The position numbers and the translations under genes were made by a program. Below are positions 1-8,793 of a DNA stretch of 64,000 nucleotides, one piece after another. Source of the DNA: Aestuariimicrobium sp. p3-SID1156 (GTDB lineage Bacteria; Actinomycetota; Actinomycetes; Propionibacteriales; Propionibacteriaceae); the NCBI RefSeq assembly GCF_025144225.1, contig NZ_JALXXB010000001.1:310001-374000 (forward strand). The letters are read 5' to 3'. The notes under the pieces were generated by a model. That model did not search any database. It was not told the DNA's origin and saw nothing but the letters and a program-made list of their open reading frames with translations. Each line of letters opens with the position of its first letter. The stretch's first letter is position 1.

Positions 1-45
1 GGCGCTCACGCTGTGGCGGGCATGGCGAGCCGGCGAGGATGCGCT

Positions 46-61
46 CCCGGCCTGAGCCGGG
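46..61 (-). terminator. possible hairpin downstream of yaaA
   Basis: A 6-bp perfect stem (CCCGGC/GCCGGG) with a 4-base loop lies about 30 bases past the stop codon of the yaaA gene on the minus strand. There is no following T-run, so this is at best a weak or factor-assisted terminator. The rest of positions 1-91 shows no gene. Confidence 0.25.
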
Positions 62-91
62 TCACCCTGCCAGTTCCTCTTCTCGGCGCCG

Positions 92-871
92 TCAGGCCAG
101 CTTGCGGAACACCGGCTGGTCCGGGCTCGACACCTCGGCGGCGTACCGGTACCCGCCACCGTCGAACTCAGTGATCGCCTTCACGCTGCGGACGCGCTCG
201 GTCACCAGCCAGCCGGCCATCTCGCCGCGGGCTCGCTTGGCGGGGAAGGAGATCACCTTCCAGTTCCCCGATCGGTCCCGGTCCTCGAAGCGGGGCGTCA
301 CGACTCTGGCGTCCAGCTCGTCGAACTTCACCGCACCGGCGTACTCGGCCGAGGCCAGGTTCACCACGACATCCGGACCCGGCGACCCGGCCAGGTCAGC
401 GGCGACCAGGTCGGTGATGCGCGAACCCCAGTACTGGTAGAGGGTTGTGCCCCGCTCGGTGGCCAGATGCGTCCCCATTTCGAGGCGATAGGGCTGGATC
501 AGGTCGAGCGGTCGCAACAGGCCATAGAGCCCCGACAGGACGCGCAGGGTCTTCTGCGCCTCGGTCCAGTCGCGGGCATCGAAGCGCTCCCGGGCGTCCA
601 GGCCCTGGTAGACGTCGCCGGAGAACATCAGCATCGCCGGGCGCGCATTCCTTGTCGTGAACGGCAGCTCGAAGGACGTGTAACGCTCCACGTTCAGCGC
701 CGCGAGCTCATCGGAAATCCCCATCAGCTCCGCCACCTGCGAGACCGACTTGCCACGCAACACGCGCACGAGCTCCTCGGACGCCTCCAACAGGCGCGGC
801 TCAGTGTGCTTGCGGGTCGGCAGTGGGGACTCGAGATCCAGTGATTTTGCGGGGGAGAGCAGGGCGAGCAT
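92..871 (-). CDS. yaaA: YaaA family peroxide stress protein
   Basis: A 259-residue protein starting MLALLSPAKSLDLE, the typical YaaA/DUF328 N-terminus, and of the usual family length of about 250. E. coli YaaA lowers free intracellular iron during peroxide stress and binds DNA; it is cytoplasmic. That role is family knowledge, not seen here. The ATG at 871 was chosen because the family begins exactly there, and a hexamer TACCCT ends 6 bases upstream, which suggests a leaderless transcript. A longer upstream reading frame exists but lacks family similarity. The gene follows the FAD oxidoreductase on the same strand after 32 bases, but the -10 implies its own promoter. Confidence 0.9.
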   Translation of the reverse strand: MLALLSPAKSLDLESPLPTRKHTEPRLLEASEELVRVLRGKSVSQVAELMGISDELAALNVERYTSFELPFTTRNARPAMLMFSGDVYQGLDARERFDARDWTEAQKTLRVLSGLYGLLRPLDLIQPYRLEMGTHLATERGTTLYQYWGSRITDLVAADLAGSPGPDVVVNLASAEYAGAVKFDELDARVVTPRFEDRDRSGNWKVISFPAKRARGEMAGWLVTERVRSVKAITEFDGGGYRYAAEVSSPDQPVFRKLA

Positions 872-877
872 GTCTTG

Positions 878-883
878 AGGGTA
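878..883 (-). promoter_or_regulatory. -10 element of leaderless yaaA
   Basis: Read on the minus strand this is TACCCT, matching the actinobacterial TANNNT -10 pattern, followed by CAAGAC and then ATG. Transcription would start at or very near the start codon. No Shine-Dalgarno sequence is visible. This is inferred from pattern only. Confidence 0.45.
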
Positions 884-903
884 GCGGGCTGGCCCGCCTC
901 CCC

Positions 904-2283
904 TCAGCTGCCGATCGGGTGGGACAGGACCAGAAGGCGATCCGGGTCCATCTGGTCCCGAATCGCGCCCAGCCGTTCCCACGACGCGACCGGATACAGG
1001 CTCTCGGAAGGAGCCGGCCGGTTCGTGAAGTTGGCAAACCGCCGACCCGTCGACCAGGGCTGCATCGCCTCGACCAGCACAGAGCCGGCTTCGACCCCGG
1101 CAGCGGCCATCTCAGGGGTCGCCGCGATCGCGGCGGTGAACAGCGCGTACTGCCCCGCAAGTGAGCCCACCGCCCCCGCGCCCACAGGTGCTTCGCCCAG
1201 AGCGCCGCCGAGATGCCGCAGTTCAGCGGCCAGCAGCGGGCTCCCGGAGGGGACGGCGGTGATGAAGGCCTCCACCGCCGCGTCATCCAGGTGGGTCAGT
1301 AGGGCGTGGTCCGAGACCGACGGTGTCGGACCTTCCGGATCCAGGTGGATGCGGGTCACGGCAGGCGCCGGGATGCGTGCGAACGTGTCGATCTCGGGCG
1401 ACAACGCCCGCAACGGCTCCAGAAGTTCCGCGGCCCTCCGATCATCCTCCAGGATCGCGCCGTCGATGACGACCAGTTCACGACCCCGCACGGGCTCTGG
1501 AACCTCGGGCAGCGGTGGCACGGTCAGCAGGCGCAGAGACGTTGTCGCGGTGTCGGGGACAGTCCCGGTCCAGCGCACCCAGGCCGGAACCACCTCTGCG
1601 GCGCAGCTGCGGTCCCAGGCGAGCATCCCGGCAGGGACGTCCACATGGGGGAGTAGTTGGAGCTCGACGCTGGTGACGATCCCGAAAGAACCTCCTCCCC
1701 CACGCACAGCCCAGAACAGGTCGGCATTCTCCGAGTCAGAGCAGCGGACCACGTCCCCGGAGGCGGTCACCACCTGAGCCGAGCGCAGCTGGTTGCAGCC
1801 GAGCCCGTAGCGCCGCGAGTACCAGCCGATGCCGCCACCCAGCAGGAAGCCGATCGCCGCCACGTCCGGCGCACTGCCATGGTTCGCGGTGAAACCGTGC
1901 GGTGCCGCCGCGTCCAGCACGTGCTGCCACAGTGCACCGGGCCCGATGACTGCGAGCCCCGCTTCCGGGTCGATGGTGACGGAATCGAGCCGACCCAGCC
2001 TCATCAGCACGGTGTCCTGCCAGATGTCTGGTGTCAGTGCTCCCGCATGGTGGCCGGTGGCCTGGGGCATGATCCGAAGACCGGCCTCGCGTGCAGCGTG
2101 GACGACGCGCACGACCTCCGCCACGGAACGAGGCTCGACGACTGCCACGGGGGTTTGGTCGACATTGCAGGCCCACGGCAACCGCGCCGCGTCGAAGCCG
2201 GGGTCACCAGCGAGGTGCACGATCACGCCATCCAGGTTGCGGAGACCCGGCGCGGTGGAGGAATCGGGGGCAAGGGCAGTCAT
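904..2283 (-). CDS. FAD-binding oxidoreductase (BBE/PCMH type)
   Basis: A 459-residue flavoprotein of the vanillyl-alcohol-oxidase superfamily. The N-terminal PCMH FAD-binding half carries the ATGHHAG motif, whose histidine is the usual covalent 8-alpha-FAD attachment site, followed by a GGGIGWYSRRYGLG stretch and RGGGGSFGIVT. The C-terminal half ends in a berberine-bridge-type NFTNRP segment. No second cysteinyl-FAD motif is evident, so single covalent attachment is likely. The substrate cannot be read from the sequence; relatives oxidise sugars, alkaloids or aromatic alcohols. No signal peptide is seen, so a cytoplasmic location is inferred. ATG at 2283 was chosen because homology begins soon after it. 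A LuxR-type regulator is divergently transcribed 109 bases away and may control it. Confidence 0.85.
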   Translation of the reverse strand: MTALAPDSSTAPGLRNLDGVIVHLAGDPGFDAARLPWACNVDQTPVAVVEPRSVAEVVRVVHAAREAGLRIMPQATGHHAGALTPDIWQDTVLMRLGRLDSVTIDPEAGLAVIGPGALWQHVLDAAAPHGFTANHGSAPDVAAIGFLLGGGIGWYSRRYGLGCNQLRSAQVVTASGDVVRCSDSENADLFWAVRGGGGSFGIVTSVELQLLPHVDVPAGMLAWDRSCAAEVVPAWVRWTGTVPDTATTSLRLLTVPPLPEVPEPVRGRELVVIDGAILEDDRRAAELLEPLRALSPEIDTFARIPAPAVTRIHLDPEGPTPSVSDHALLTHLDDAAVEAFITAVPSGSPLLAAELRHLGGALGEAPVGAGAVGSLAGQYALFTAAIAATPEMAAAGVEAGSVLVEAMQPWSTGRRFANFTNRPAPSESLYPVASWERLGAIRDQMDPDRLLVLSHPIGS

Positions 2284-2392
2284 GGTGGTAGTTTGCGGAC
2301 AACCCGGAGCCTCCGACCATCCCACAATGTTGGGGTTTTTCGGCCGTGCTTCCGACGCCGTTCTGGCCCCAGCCCATGCGATGGTGTCCGCC

Positions 2393-3472
2393 ATGAGGAT
2401 CGCTGCCCAGCGGGCGCGGCGTGAACTGGAACTCCTGGCTCGCGCCGGTTTGGATCTCGCGTCATTCGTGGACGAGGTGATGTCCGCGCTCCAACCGGTC
2501 GTGCCCTCAGCCGGCTCCTGCTTCGCCACCCTCGACCCTGCCACCGGGCTGATCTCCGGCAGCTTCAAGTACGGCCCGCACGCCGCGGACCGCCGCTACG
2601 ACGCTGCCTGGGGCCTGATCGAGTTCGGTGAGCCGGACGAGACCAGCTTCCACCGGCTGCTCGAGCGGGGTGTGGACGCCGTGTCCATGTCAGTGGAGAC
2701 CGATGGCCAGGTCCATCGCAGCCCCCGCCTCGGCGCCGTCCTCATCCCCGCTTTCGGGGTTGGTGACGAACTGCGAGCAATCTGTCGGGACCGAACGTCC
2801 CCCTGGGGAGCGCTGTCGCTGTTCCGCCCCCAGAAGGACATTGCCTTCAGCGTCGCTGAGACCTGCTTCATGGCGTCGGTGTCGGGCGTCATCGCCCATG
2901 GGGTGCGGCAGGGGATTCTGCGCCAGCGGGCCGTCACCCCACCGTCCGCGTCGGCCCCGGCTGTCCTGATTGTGGACGCCAGGGGTGAGGTGCACTTGCG
3001 GTCTGCACATGCCGAAGGGTTGTTGGCCCTGCTCGAGTGGCGTGAGCGGCCACATTCCGCCCCTGCCACCTTCCCACCCCTGTTCTGGACGCTTGTCGCC
3101 GCTGCCAGGGTGCACGCCCAGCAGGATCCCCAGTCCTCGACCCATACCCGTGTCCGTACTGCGCAGGGGGGCTGGCTCGTCCTCCACGCCGCACCCCTGC
3201 ATGGCCCCGACAGTCGCCCCGGGGATGTGGCCGTCACCATCACCCACGCCCGGGCACCGGAGGTGATGTCGTTGCTGCTGGCCGCGTCCGGACTCACCGA
3301 TCGGGAATGCCAGGTCGCTGAACTCGTGCTGCGCGGCGCCTCGACCAAGGAGATCGCCGCCACCTTGTGCCTGTCGCCGTACACGGTGCAGGACCACCTG
3401 AAAGTGGTCTTCGGGAAAGTCGGTGTGCGCAGCCGGCGCGAGCTGATCTCTCGCATCTACGTCACTGGCTGA
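2393..3472 (+). CDS. LuxR-type transcriptional regulator
   Basis: About 359 residues. The C-terminal 60 residues are a clear LuxR/GerE helix-turn-helix: LTDRECQVAELVLRGAS, then TKEIAATLCLSPYTVQDHL and a final KVGVRSRRELISRIY. The N-terminal 250 residues look like a GAF-like sensory region but lack a receiver aspartate pocket, so it is not an obvious two-component partner. The start is uncertain: ATG 2393 is given, but the in-frame ATG at 2381 is equally possible. It is divergent to the flavin oxidoreductase, which makes local control of that gene plausible. Its stop lies about 20 bases upstream of the likely thiM promoter. The ligand is unknown. Confidence 0.8.
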   Translation: MRIAAQRARRELELLARAGLDLASFVDEVMSALQPVVPSAGSCFATLDPATGLISGSFKYGPHAADRRYDAAWGLIEFGEPDETSFHRLLERGVDAVSMSVETDGQVHRSPRLGAVLIPAFGVGDELRAICRDRTSPWGALSLFRPQKDIAFSVAETCFMASVSGVIAHGVRQGILRQRAVTPPSASAPAVLIVDARGEVHLRSAHAEGLLALLEWRERPHSAPATFPPLFWTLVAAARVHAQQDPQSSTHTRVRTAQGGWLVLHAAPLHGPDSRPGDVAVTITHARAPEVMSLLLAASGLTDRECQVAELVLRGASTKEIAATLCLSPYTVQDHLKVVFGKVGVRSRRELISRIYVTG

Positions 3473-3490
3473 GCACATCGCGGCACCTGC

Positions 3491-3496
3491 TAGGTT
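3491..3496 (+). promoter_or_regulatory. probable -10 element for the thiM operon
   Basis: TAGGTT matches TANNNT and lies 5 bases before the first paired base of the TPP aptamer, so a transcript starting about 3503 would begin directly with the riboswitch. No convincing -35 was found. Confidence 0.4.
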
Positions 3497-3500
3497 GGCA

Positions 3501-3582
3501 TGAGGACGCGGGGTGCCGAGCGATCGGCTGAGATCACACCCGTCGAACCTGCTCTAGTTCGAACTAGCGAAGGGACGTCTCA
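3501..3582 (+). promoter_or_regulatory. TPP riboswitch (THI element)
   Basis: The conserved thi-box elements are present in order: GGGGTGCCGAGC, then GGCTGAGATCACACCC, then GAACCTG, a perfect palindrome CTAGTTCGAACTAG, and finally GCGAAGGGA. The P1 stem can form from 3501-3508 with 3576-3582. It binds thiamine pyrophosphate and represses expression. The purine-rich GAAGGGA (3569-3575) is both conserved aptamer sequence and the best Shine-Dalgarno for thiM, 9 bases before the ATG. This implies control of translation by hiding the ribosome site when ligand is bound. No terminator hairpin with a T-run was found between the aptamer and thiM. Confidence 0.93.
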
Positions 3583-3584
3583 GG

Positions 3585-4385
3585 ATGAGCGCACCTGCTG
3601 TCACCGTTGACCAGCTTGCCCGGGCCCATCAGGCCGTTCTCGACCACACCCCACTGGTGCAGTGCATCACCAATATCGTGGTCGCCAATGTCACCGCCAA
3701 TGTGCTGCTGGCAGCCGGTGCCTCCCCGGCCATGTGCGACACCATCACCGAGGCCGCAACCTTCGCCGAGGTGGCCTCCGGCGTCCTGATCAACCTCGGC
3801 TCCCCCTACCTGGAGACCATCGAGGCGATGCGGCTGGCCGCCCCCGCTGCCCGCGCCGCCGGGACGCCCTGGGTGCTCGACCCGATCGCCGCCGGCGGGC
3901 TGCCGGTCCGCACCGCCGTCGCCCGCGACCTGCTCGCACACAAGCCGACCATCATCCGCGGCAATGCCTCCGAGATCTCCGGGCTCGCCGGCGGCGCCGG
4001 CGGTCGCGGGGTGGACGCCACCGATTCGCCGGAAGCAGTTCTCGACGTCGCGAAGGAGCTCGCTCGCAGCACCGGCGCTGTCGTCGCCGTGTCCGGTGCG
4101 GTCGACCACCTCACTGATGGTGAGCAGGTGGTCCGGATCGCCAACGGTGACGAGCTGATGACCAAGGTGACCGGCGTGGGTTGCTCGCTGGGTGCGCTGA
4201 TGGCTGCCTACGCGTCCGAGGCCGAACCGCTGGTCGCCGCTGCGGCCGCGACCGCCGTGCTCTGCGTCGCTGCCGATGCTGCCGTCGAGAAGTGCGCCGG
4301 CCCGGGCAGCTTCGCGATGCACCTCATTGATGAGCTGCATGCCCTCACTCCTGAGCAGCTGGCCGCGAGGGTGAAGCTGTCATGA
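3585..4385 (+). CDS. thiM: hydroxyethylthiazole kinase
   Basis: A 266-residue ribokinase-like enzyme that phosphorylates 4-methyl-5-(2-hydroxyethyl)thiazole with ATP, the thiazole salvage step of thiamine synthesis. Typical ThiM signatures are [21 protein letters not shown] near the N-terminus (residues about 24-44), [13 protein letters not shown], and [12 protein letters not shown] (near residue 195), which contains the catalytic cysteine/anion-hole region. It is the first gene after the TPP riboswitch and overlaps thiE by 4 bases (ATGA), so it is translationally coupled. No thiC, thiG or thiS occurs in the window, so the operon as seen is a salvage set. Length and motifs are normal. Confidence 0.96.
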   Translation: MSAPAVTVDQLARAHQAVLDHTPLVQCITNIVVANVTANVLLAAGASPAMCDTITEAATFAEVASGVLINLGSPYLETIEAMRLAAPAARAAGTPWVLDPIAAGGLPVRTAVARDLLAHKPTIIRGNASEISGLAGGAGGRGVDATDSPEAVLDVAKELARSTGAVVAVSGAVDHLTDGEQVVRIANGDELMTKVTGVGCSLGALMAAYASEAEPLVAAAAATAVLCVAADAAVEKCAGPGSFAMHLIDELHALTPEQLAARVKLS

Positions 4386-5020
4386 GCCACGCCTTCGACC
4401 TGACCTGTTATGTCATCACCGACACCGCCATGTGCGGTGGGGTCGAGGGGGTCGTCCGTACCGTCGAGGCAGCCGTCGACAACGGTGCCAGCTTCATCCA
4501 GGTGCGCGATCCGGACGCCTCCCGCGACCAGTTCGCCGAACTTTCCCGCGCGGTGGTCACGGCGGTCGACGGTCGCGTCACCGTCGTGCTGAATGACTGG
4601 GTCGACCTGGTCGCCGAGACCGGCGCGCATGGCGCCCACATCGGCCAGAACGACATGGACCCCCGCGAGGCACGCCGGATCCTTGGTCCCGACGCGATCC
4701 TCGGGCTGTCCGCCCAGACCATGGAGCAGGTCCGGGCGATTAACGACCTGCCGCTGGGCACCGTCGACTACCTGGGCCTGGGGCCGATCTTCGACCAGAC
4801 CACCAAGCCCAATGCGGTGGCGAGCTCCGGGCCGGACCACATCCGAGCGCTGGCCCAGGCATCCGAGGTGCCGTGCGTGGCCATCGGCGGCATCAAGCCC
4901 GGGCGCCTGCAGACGGTGCGCGCGACCGGAGTAACCGGCTTCTCCGTGGTCAGCGCCGTGTGCGCCGCCGAGGACCCGGGCGCTGCCACCCGCCAACTGA
5001 TCGAGGAGTGGAACCAGTGA
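4382..5020 (+). CDS. thiE: thiamine-phosphate synthase
   Basis: A 212-residue TIM-barrel enzyme that joins HMP-pyrophosphate and thiazole phosphate to thiamine monophosphate. Visible signatures are [10 protein letters not shown] (pyrophosphate/substrate loop), [22 protein letters not shown] with the phosphate-binding region, [14 protein letters not shown], and the C-terminal [11 protein letters not shown] phosphate-binding loop. The canonical motif QXRxK is slightly altered (QVRDPD), but the rest is intact. It overlaps thiM upstream by ATGA and thiD downstream by GTGA, so expression follows the riboswitch. It is cytoplasmic. Confidence 0.95.
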   Translation: MSHAFDLTCYVITDTAMCGGVEGVVRTVEAAVDNGASFIQVRDPDASRDQFAELSRAVVTAVDGRVTVVLNDWVDLVAETGAHGAHIGQNDMDPREARRILGPDAILGLSAQTMEQVRAINDLPLGTVDYLGLGPIFDQTTKPNAVASSGPDHIRALAQASEVPCVAIGGIKPGRLQTVRATGVTGFSVVSAVCAAEDPGAATRQLIEEWNQ

Positions 5021-5847
5021 CCTCCGTTCCCAAGGTGCTGACCATCGCCGGCGTCGACCCCAGCGGTGGCGCCGGGGTGTTCGCCGACGTCAAGGCCTTC
5101 AGCGCGCTCGGCGCCTACGGCATGGGCATCATCGCAGCGCTGACTGCCCAATCCACGAAGGGTGTGACCGGTTTCGTCGCTGCCGAGCCCGAATTCGTCC
5201 GGCAGCAGTGGGACACCCTGGTCGACGACATCGTCCCCGATGCGATCAAGATCGGCATGCTCGCCAATGCGCGGGTGGCGACCTCCGTCGGCACGATCCT
5301 CGACGACTACCGCGAACGTCGCGGCGAGGACGCCCACGTCGTGCTCGACCCGGTCATGGTCGCCACCTCCGGTGACCGGCTGCTCGACGAGGAGGCTGAA
5401 CAGGCCGTGCGGGAGCTGGTCCCACGGGCATCCCTGATCACGCCCAATCTGCCGGAGGCCGCCGTGCTGCTCGGTGTGGAGACGGCACGCGACCAGGAGC
5501 AGATGGCGACCCAGGCGCGGGCGCTGCTCGCGATGGGGGCCCAGCGCGTCCTGATCAAGGCGGGGCACCTGGCCGGGCCGGAGGCGACCGACCTGTACGC
5601 CGATGCGGACGGCATCGTGGAGGTCACCGCGCACCGGGTCGCAACGGAGAACACCCACGGGACGGGGTGCACGCTGTCCTCGGCGATCGCTGCGCTGCGT
5701 CCCCGGACTGAGGACTGGCCGACGGCGGTACAGGAGGCCAAGGAATACCTGACCGGCGCGCTGGAGCACGCCGACGAACTCGAGGTGGGCCAGGGGCACG
5801 GGCCCGTGCACCACTTCTGGAAGCTGTGGGAGAAGGGAGAGCAGTGA
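5017..5847 (+). CDS. thiD: hydroxymethylpyrimidine/phosphomethylpyrimidine kinase
   Basis: A 276-residue ribokinase-family enzyme that phosphorylates HMP and HMP-phosphate to HMP-pyrophosphate. The N-terminus VLTIAGVDPSGGAGVFADVKAF is the ThiD signature; the C-terminal NTHGTGCTLSSAIAA carries the catalytic GTGC anion hole and aspartate equivalents. The start is the GTG at 5017, overlapping the thiE stop (GTGA); a longer upstream frame reads through thiE and was rejected. It supplies the pyrimidine half to ThiE. The stop overlaps the tenA start by one base. Confidence 0.95.
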   Translation: MTSVPKVLTIAGVDPSGGAGVFADVKAFSALGAYGMGIIAALTAQSTKGVTGFVAAEPEFVRQQWDTLVDDIVPDAIKIGMLANARVATSVGTILDDYRERRGEDAHVVLDPVMVATSGDRLLDEEAEQAVRELVPRASLITPNLPEAAVLLGVETARDQEQMATQARALLAMGAQRVLIKAGHLAGPEATDLYADADGIVEVTAHRVATENTHGTGCTLSSAIAALRPRTEDWPTAVQEAKEYLTGALEHADELEVGQGHGPVHHFWKLWEKGEQ

Positions 5848-6491
5848 TGGGGTTCAGCGACGAGGTCTGGGAGAAGACCCAGCCGATCATGCAGGCGATC
5901 CACGAGCATCCGTTCGTGAAGGCGCTCGGGGACGGGTCACTGGATCGCGAGGTGTTCACCCATTACATGACCCAGGATGCGCTCTACTTGGCCGACTACG
6001 GCCGCGCGATGGGGCTGCTGGCCGCCAAGGCCCTGGACGCCGAGGAGGTGGCGTTCTGGGCCAACGGCGTGATCGGCGCGATCGTGGCCGAGCGTGAACT
6101 GCACTCCACGCACGTGGACCTGGACTTCGGTGACATGTCGCCAACCTGTGGGGCCTACACAAACTTCCTGCTGGCACGGGCGGCTGTTTCCCCTTATGAG
6201 GTGGGAGTTGCGGCGATCCTGCCGTGCTTCTGGATCTACCAGGTCGTCGGCGAGCGACTGCTCGAGGCGGCCGGGGACCTGGACAAGCATCCCTATGGGG
6301 ACTGGATCGGCGTCTACTCCGACCCCGAGTTCGCCGAGTCGACCGCGAAGGCGCGGAGGATTGCCGATGGGCTGGCCGAGACCGCCACCCCGGCGGTGCG
6401 CGAGCAGATGGTCGAGGCCTATGTCACGGCAGCGAGGTACGAGTGGATGTTCTGGGACGCCGCCTGGCGCCGGGAGGGCTGGCCGGTCTGA
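5847..6491 (+). CDS. tenA: aminopyrimidine aminohydrolase / thiaminase II
   Basis: A 214-residue TenA/THI-4 family helical protein. TenA salvages degraded thiamine by hydrolysing 4-amino-5-aminomethyl-2-methylpyrimidine to HMP, which ThiD then uses. The catalytic cysteine region AILPCFWIYQVVGE and the C-terminal glutamate motif ARYEWMFWDAAWR are present, so the enzyme looks active. The ATG overlaps the thiD stop (TGATG), and purine-rich GAAGGGAGAGCAG precedes it. It is the last gene of the riboswitch operon; a 99-base gap with a small CACCACCC/GGGTGGTG hairpin (6502-6521) separates it from the ABC transporter. Confidence 0.93.
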   Translation: MGFSDEVWEKTQPIMQAIHEHPFVKALGDGSLDREVFTHYMTQDALYLADYGRAMGLLAAKALDAEEVAFWANGVIGAIVAERELHSTHVDLDFGDMSPTCGAYTNFLLARAAVSPYEVGVAAILPCFWIYQVVGERLLEAAGDLDKHPYGDWIGVYSDPEFAESTAKARRIADGLAETATPAVREQMVEAYVTAARYEWMFWDAAWRREGWPV

Positions 6492-6590
6492 TCGAGCCGC
6501 GCACCACCCGTGCGGGTGGTGAGCAGTGAATCACCACGCGTGCGAAGCACGGTGTGGCAGGGTGGGGACACCCCAGGAGAGGACCTCGCC

Positions 6591-7418
6591 GTGATCACCT
6601 TCGAGCACGTGGCCAAGTCCTACCCCGACGGCACCCGCGCCGTGGAGGACTTCAGTGCCGAGGTGCCGGTCGGATCGACCACAGTGCTGGTGGGCTCGTC
6701 AGGGTGCGGCAAGACGACGCTGCTGCGCATGGTGAACCGGATGGTCCAGCCGAGCTCCGGACGCGTCCTGCTCGACGGGCGCGACGTCGCATCGCAGGAC
6801 CCGGTGACGCTGCGCCGCGGCATCGGCTACGTGATGCAGAGCGGTGGCCTGCTGCCGCACCGCCGCGTCCTGGACAACATCGCCACCGTGCCGCTGCTGG
6901 AGGGTGTCTCGAAGAAGGACGCCCACGGTCGCGCGCTGGAGCTGATGGATCTCGTCGGCCTTGACCGTTCCATGGCCCGTCGCTACCCGCACCAGCTCTC
7001 CGGAGGCCAGCAACAGCGCGTCGGAGTGGCTCGCGCCCTGGCCGCCGACCCGGCGGTGCTGCTGATGGACGAACCCTTCGCCGCCGTCGACCCGCTGGTC
7101 CGCCGCGACCTGCAGCAGTGGCTGCTCGGGCTGCAGGGTGAGCTCGGCAAGACGGTCCTGTTCATTACCCACGACATCGCGGAGGCGTTGCTGCTCGGCG
7201 ACCAGATCCTGATCCTCGCTCCCGGCGCGCAGGTTGCCCAGCGTGGCACCGGGGAGGAGATCCTCGCCCAGCCCGCCAACGACTTCGTCCGCGATTTCGT
7301 CGGCCTGGCCGCAGGGGAGCGGGTGTTGCACCCCTCGGGGAGCGGTGACCGCACCGTTCTTCTGGACGCCCAGGGTCGCGCGGTGGGTGTGCTCGGCGAA
7401 CCGGGGCAGCATCGATGA
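6591..7418 (+). CDS. ABC transporter ATP-binding protein, osmoprotectant (OpuC/ProV) type
   Basis: A 275-residue nucleotide-binding subunit with Walker A GSSGCGKT, signature LSGGQQQR and Walker B VLLMDEPFAAVDP. The wording RRGIGYVMQSGGLLPHRRVLDNIATVP is typical of the quaternary-amine (OpuBA/OpuCA/ProV) subgroup. No CBS domains follow, unlike many osmosensing ProV proteins; only about 40 residues lie beyond the core. The GTG at 6591 was chosen, with AGGAGAGG 8 bases upstream. It overlaps the first permease by ATGA. The expected substrates are glycine betaine, choline or related compounds. The position after a thiamine salvage operon raises the untested possibility of a thiamine-related substrate. 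Confidence 0.9.
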   Translation: MITFEHVAKSYPDGTRAVEDFSAEVPVGSTTVLVGSSGCGKTTLLRMVNRMVQPSSGRVLLDGRDVASQDPVTLRRGIGYVMQSGGLLPHRRVLDNIATVPLLEGVSKKDAHGRALELMDLVGLDRSMARRYPHQLSGGQQQRVGVARALAADPAVLLMDEPFAAVDPLVRRDLQQWLLGLQGELGKTVLFITHDIAEALLLGDQILILAPGAQVAQRGTGEEILAQPANDFVRDFVGLAAGERVLHPSGSGDRTVLLDAQGRAVGVLGEPGQHR

Positions 7419-8080
7419 GCTGGACGCTGGACAACCTGGATGTGATCGGGCAATTGCTCGGTCGTCACCTGCTGCTCTCGCTCCCGCCGATCGTGTTGAG
7501 CCTGCTGCTCGCCATCCCCCTGGCATGGGTCGCCACCCGCGTGAGGGTGCTGCGCGCGATGCTGGTCGGCGGCTCGGCGCTGCTCTACGCCATCCCCTCG
7601 CTACCGCTGTTCGTCATCCTTCCGCTGGTGCTGGGGACCGGCATCCGCTCGCAATGGAACATCATCGTCGCGCTCACGCTCTACGGGGTGGCGCTGATGC
7701 TGCCCGCGACAGTGGACGCGCTGGCCCAGGTGAACCCGCGAGTTCTCGACGCCGCGCAGGCCATGGGCTACCCATCGTTGAGCCGGTTCCTGGCCGTGGA
7801 ACTGCCGCTGGCCGGTCCGACAATGCTTGCCGGCCTGCGGGTGGTCGCGGTGAGTACCGTCTCGCTGGTCACCGTCGGGGCGGTGCTCGGGGTGCCCAGC
7901 CTGGGGTCGCTGTTCACCGACGGCTTCCAGCGCGGCATCACCGAGGAGATCGTGGTCGGGCTGGTGCTGACGATGCTGCTCGCGCTGGTCCTCGACCTGC
8001 TCATCGCCCACCTCGGACGCCTGCTGCTGCCCTGGTCGCGACCCCTGCGCCGGGGTGCGGTGGGGCAGGGGGCGCCATGA
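7415..8080 (+). CDS. ABC transporter permease, osmoprotectant type
   Basis: A 221-residue inner-membrane permease of the BPD_transp_1 family (OpuBB/OpuCB/ProW-like). Five to six hydrophobic segments are visible, and the EAA-like cytoplasmic loop is the stretch around AAQAMGYPSLSRFLAVELPLA. It overlaps the ATPase gene upstream and the second permease downstream (ATGA each). Two permeases per system is the normal OpuC layout. The N-terminus lacks a signal peptide and begins directly before the first membrane span. Confidence 0.9.
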   Translation: MSWTLDNLDVIGQLLGRHLLLSLPPIVLSLLLAIPLAWVATRVRVLRAMLVGGSALLYAIPSLPLFVILPLVLGTGIRSQWNIIVALTLYGVALMLPATVDALAQVNPRVLDAAQAMGYPSLSRFLAVELPLAGPTMLAGLRVVAVSTVSLVTVGAVLGVPSLGSLFTDGFQRGITEEIVVGLVLTMLLALVLDLLIAHLGRLLLPWSRPLRRGAVGQGAP

Positions 8081-8739
8081 TCCAGCTCCGCGCGGCCCTC
8101 GACTGGCTCGCCGACGGGCAGAACTGGACCGGAGCCCATGGCGCCGGCGTCCTGGTGTGGCAGCACCTGTGGTACTCGCTGCTCGCCGTGGCCATCGCTG
8201 CTGCAGTGGCGATCCCGGTGGGGTGGTGGGTCGGGCACACCCGGCGCGGCCGCGGGCTGGCTGTGGGCGTCACCGGCGCGGCTCGGGCGCTCCCCACCTT
8301 GGGTCTGGTCACCCTGCTCGGGCTGATGCTGGGGGTGGGGTTGCAGGCACCGATCCTGGCGCTGGTGGTGCTTGCGATCCCCAGCGTGCTGGCTGGGGCC
8401 TACTCCTCCCTGGAGGCGGTGGACCCCCAGGTCGTCGATGGCGCCCGGGCCAGCGGGATGAGCGAGCTGCAGGTGCTCAGCAAGGTGGAAGTGCCGCTCG
8501 GGATGCCCGTCCTGGTGGGGGGCCTGCGCTCGGCGATGCTGCAGGTGATCGCGACTGCCACCCTGGCCGCCTATGTTGGCGGCGGTGGCCTGGGGCGCCT
8601 GCTGTTCCTGGGGTTGAAGACCCAGCGCTATGACCTGATGCTGGCGGCGTCCCTGCTCGTGATCGCACTGGCGCTGGCCAGCGAGGTCGTGTTCACCCTG
8701 CTGCAACAACTGCTGACCCCGGTGAGCGCCCGCCGATGA
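8077..8739 (+). CDS. ABC transporter permease, osmoprotectant type
   Basis: A 220-residue permease, paralogous to the previous gene. Its EAA loop lies at VDGARASGMSELQVLSKVEVPLG, and its C-terminal hydrophobic stretch contains YVGGGGLGRLLFLGLKTQRYDLM, a conserved signature of OpuBD/OpuCD permeases. The start ATG at 8077 overlaps the preceding stop. A longer open frame beginning upstream at 7234 reads antisense-like residues across the previous gene and was not used. It probably forms a heterodimer with the product of 7415-8080. Confidence 0.9.
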   Translation: MIQLRAALDWLADGQNWTGAHGAGVLVWQHLWYSLLAVAIAAAVAIPVGWWVGHTRRGRGLAVGVTGAARALPTLGLVTLLGLMLGVGLQAPILALVVLAIPSVLAGAYSSLEAVDPQVVDGARASGMSELQVLSKVEVPLGMPVLVGGLRSAMLQVIATATLAAYVGGGGLGRLLFLGLKTQRYDLMLAASLLVIALALASEVVFTLLQQLLTPVSARR

Positions 8740-8793
8740 CACTGCCATCCGTAGATGAAAACTCCGATGAGTACAGGAACGAAAGGAACGACC

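Noticed and set aside
6492-6590. A second riboswitch between tenA and the ABC transporter
   Set aside because: Only a short CACCACCC/GGGTGGTG hairpin is visible; none of the conserved TPP or other known riboswitch motifs are present.
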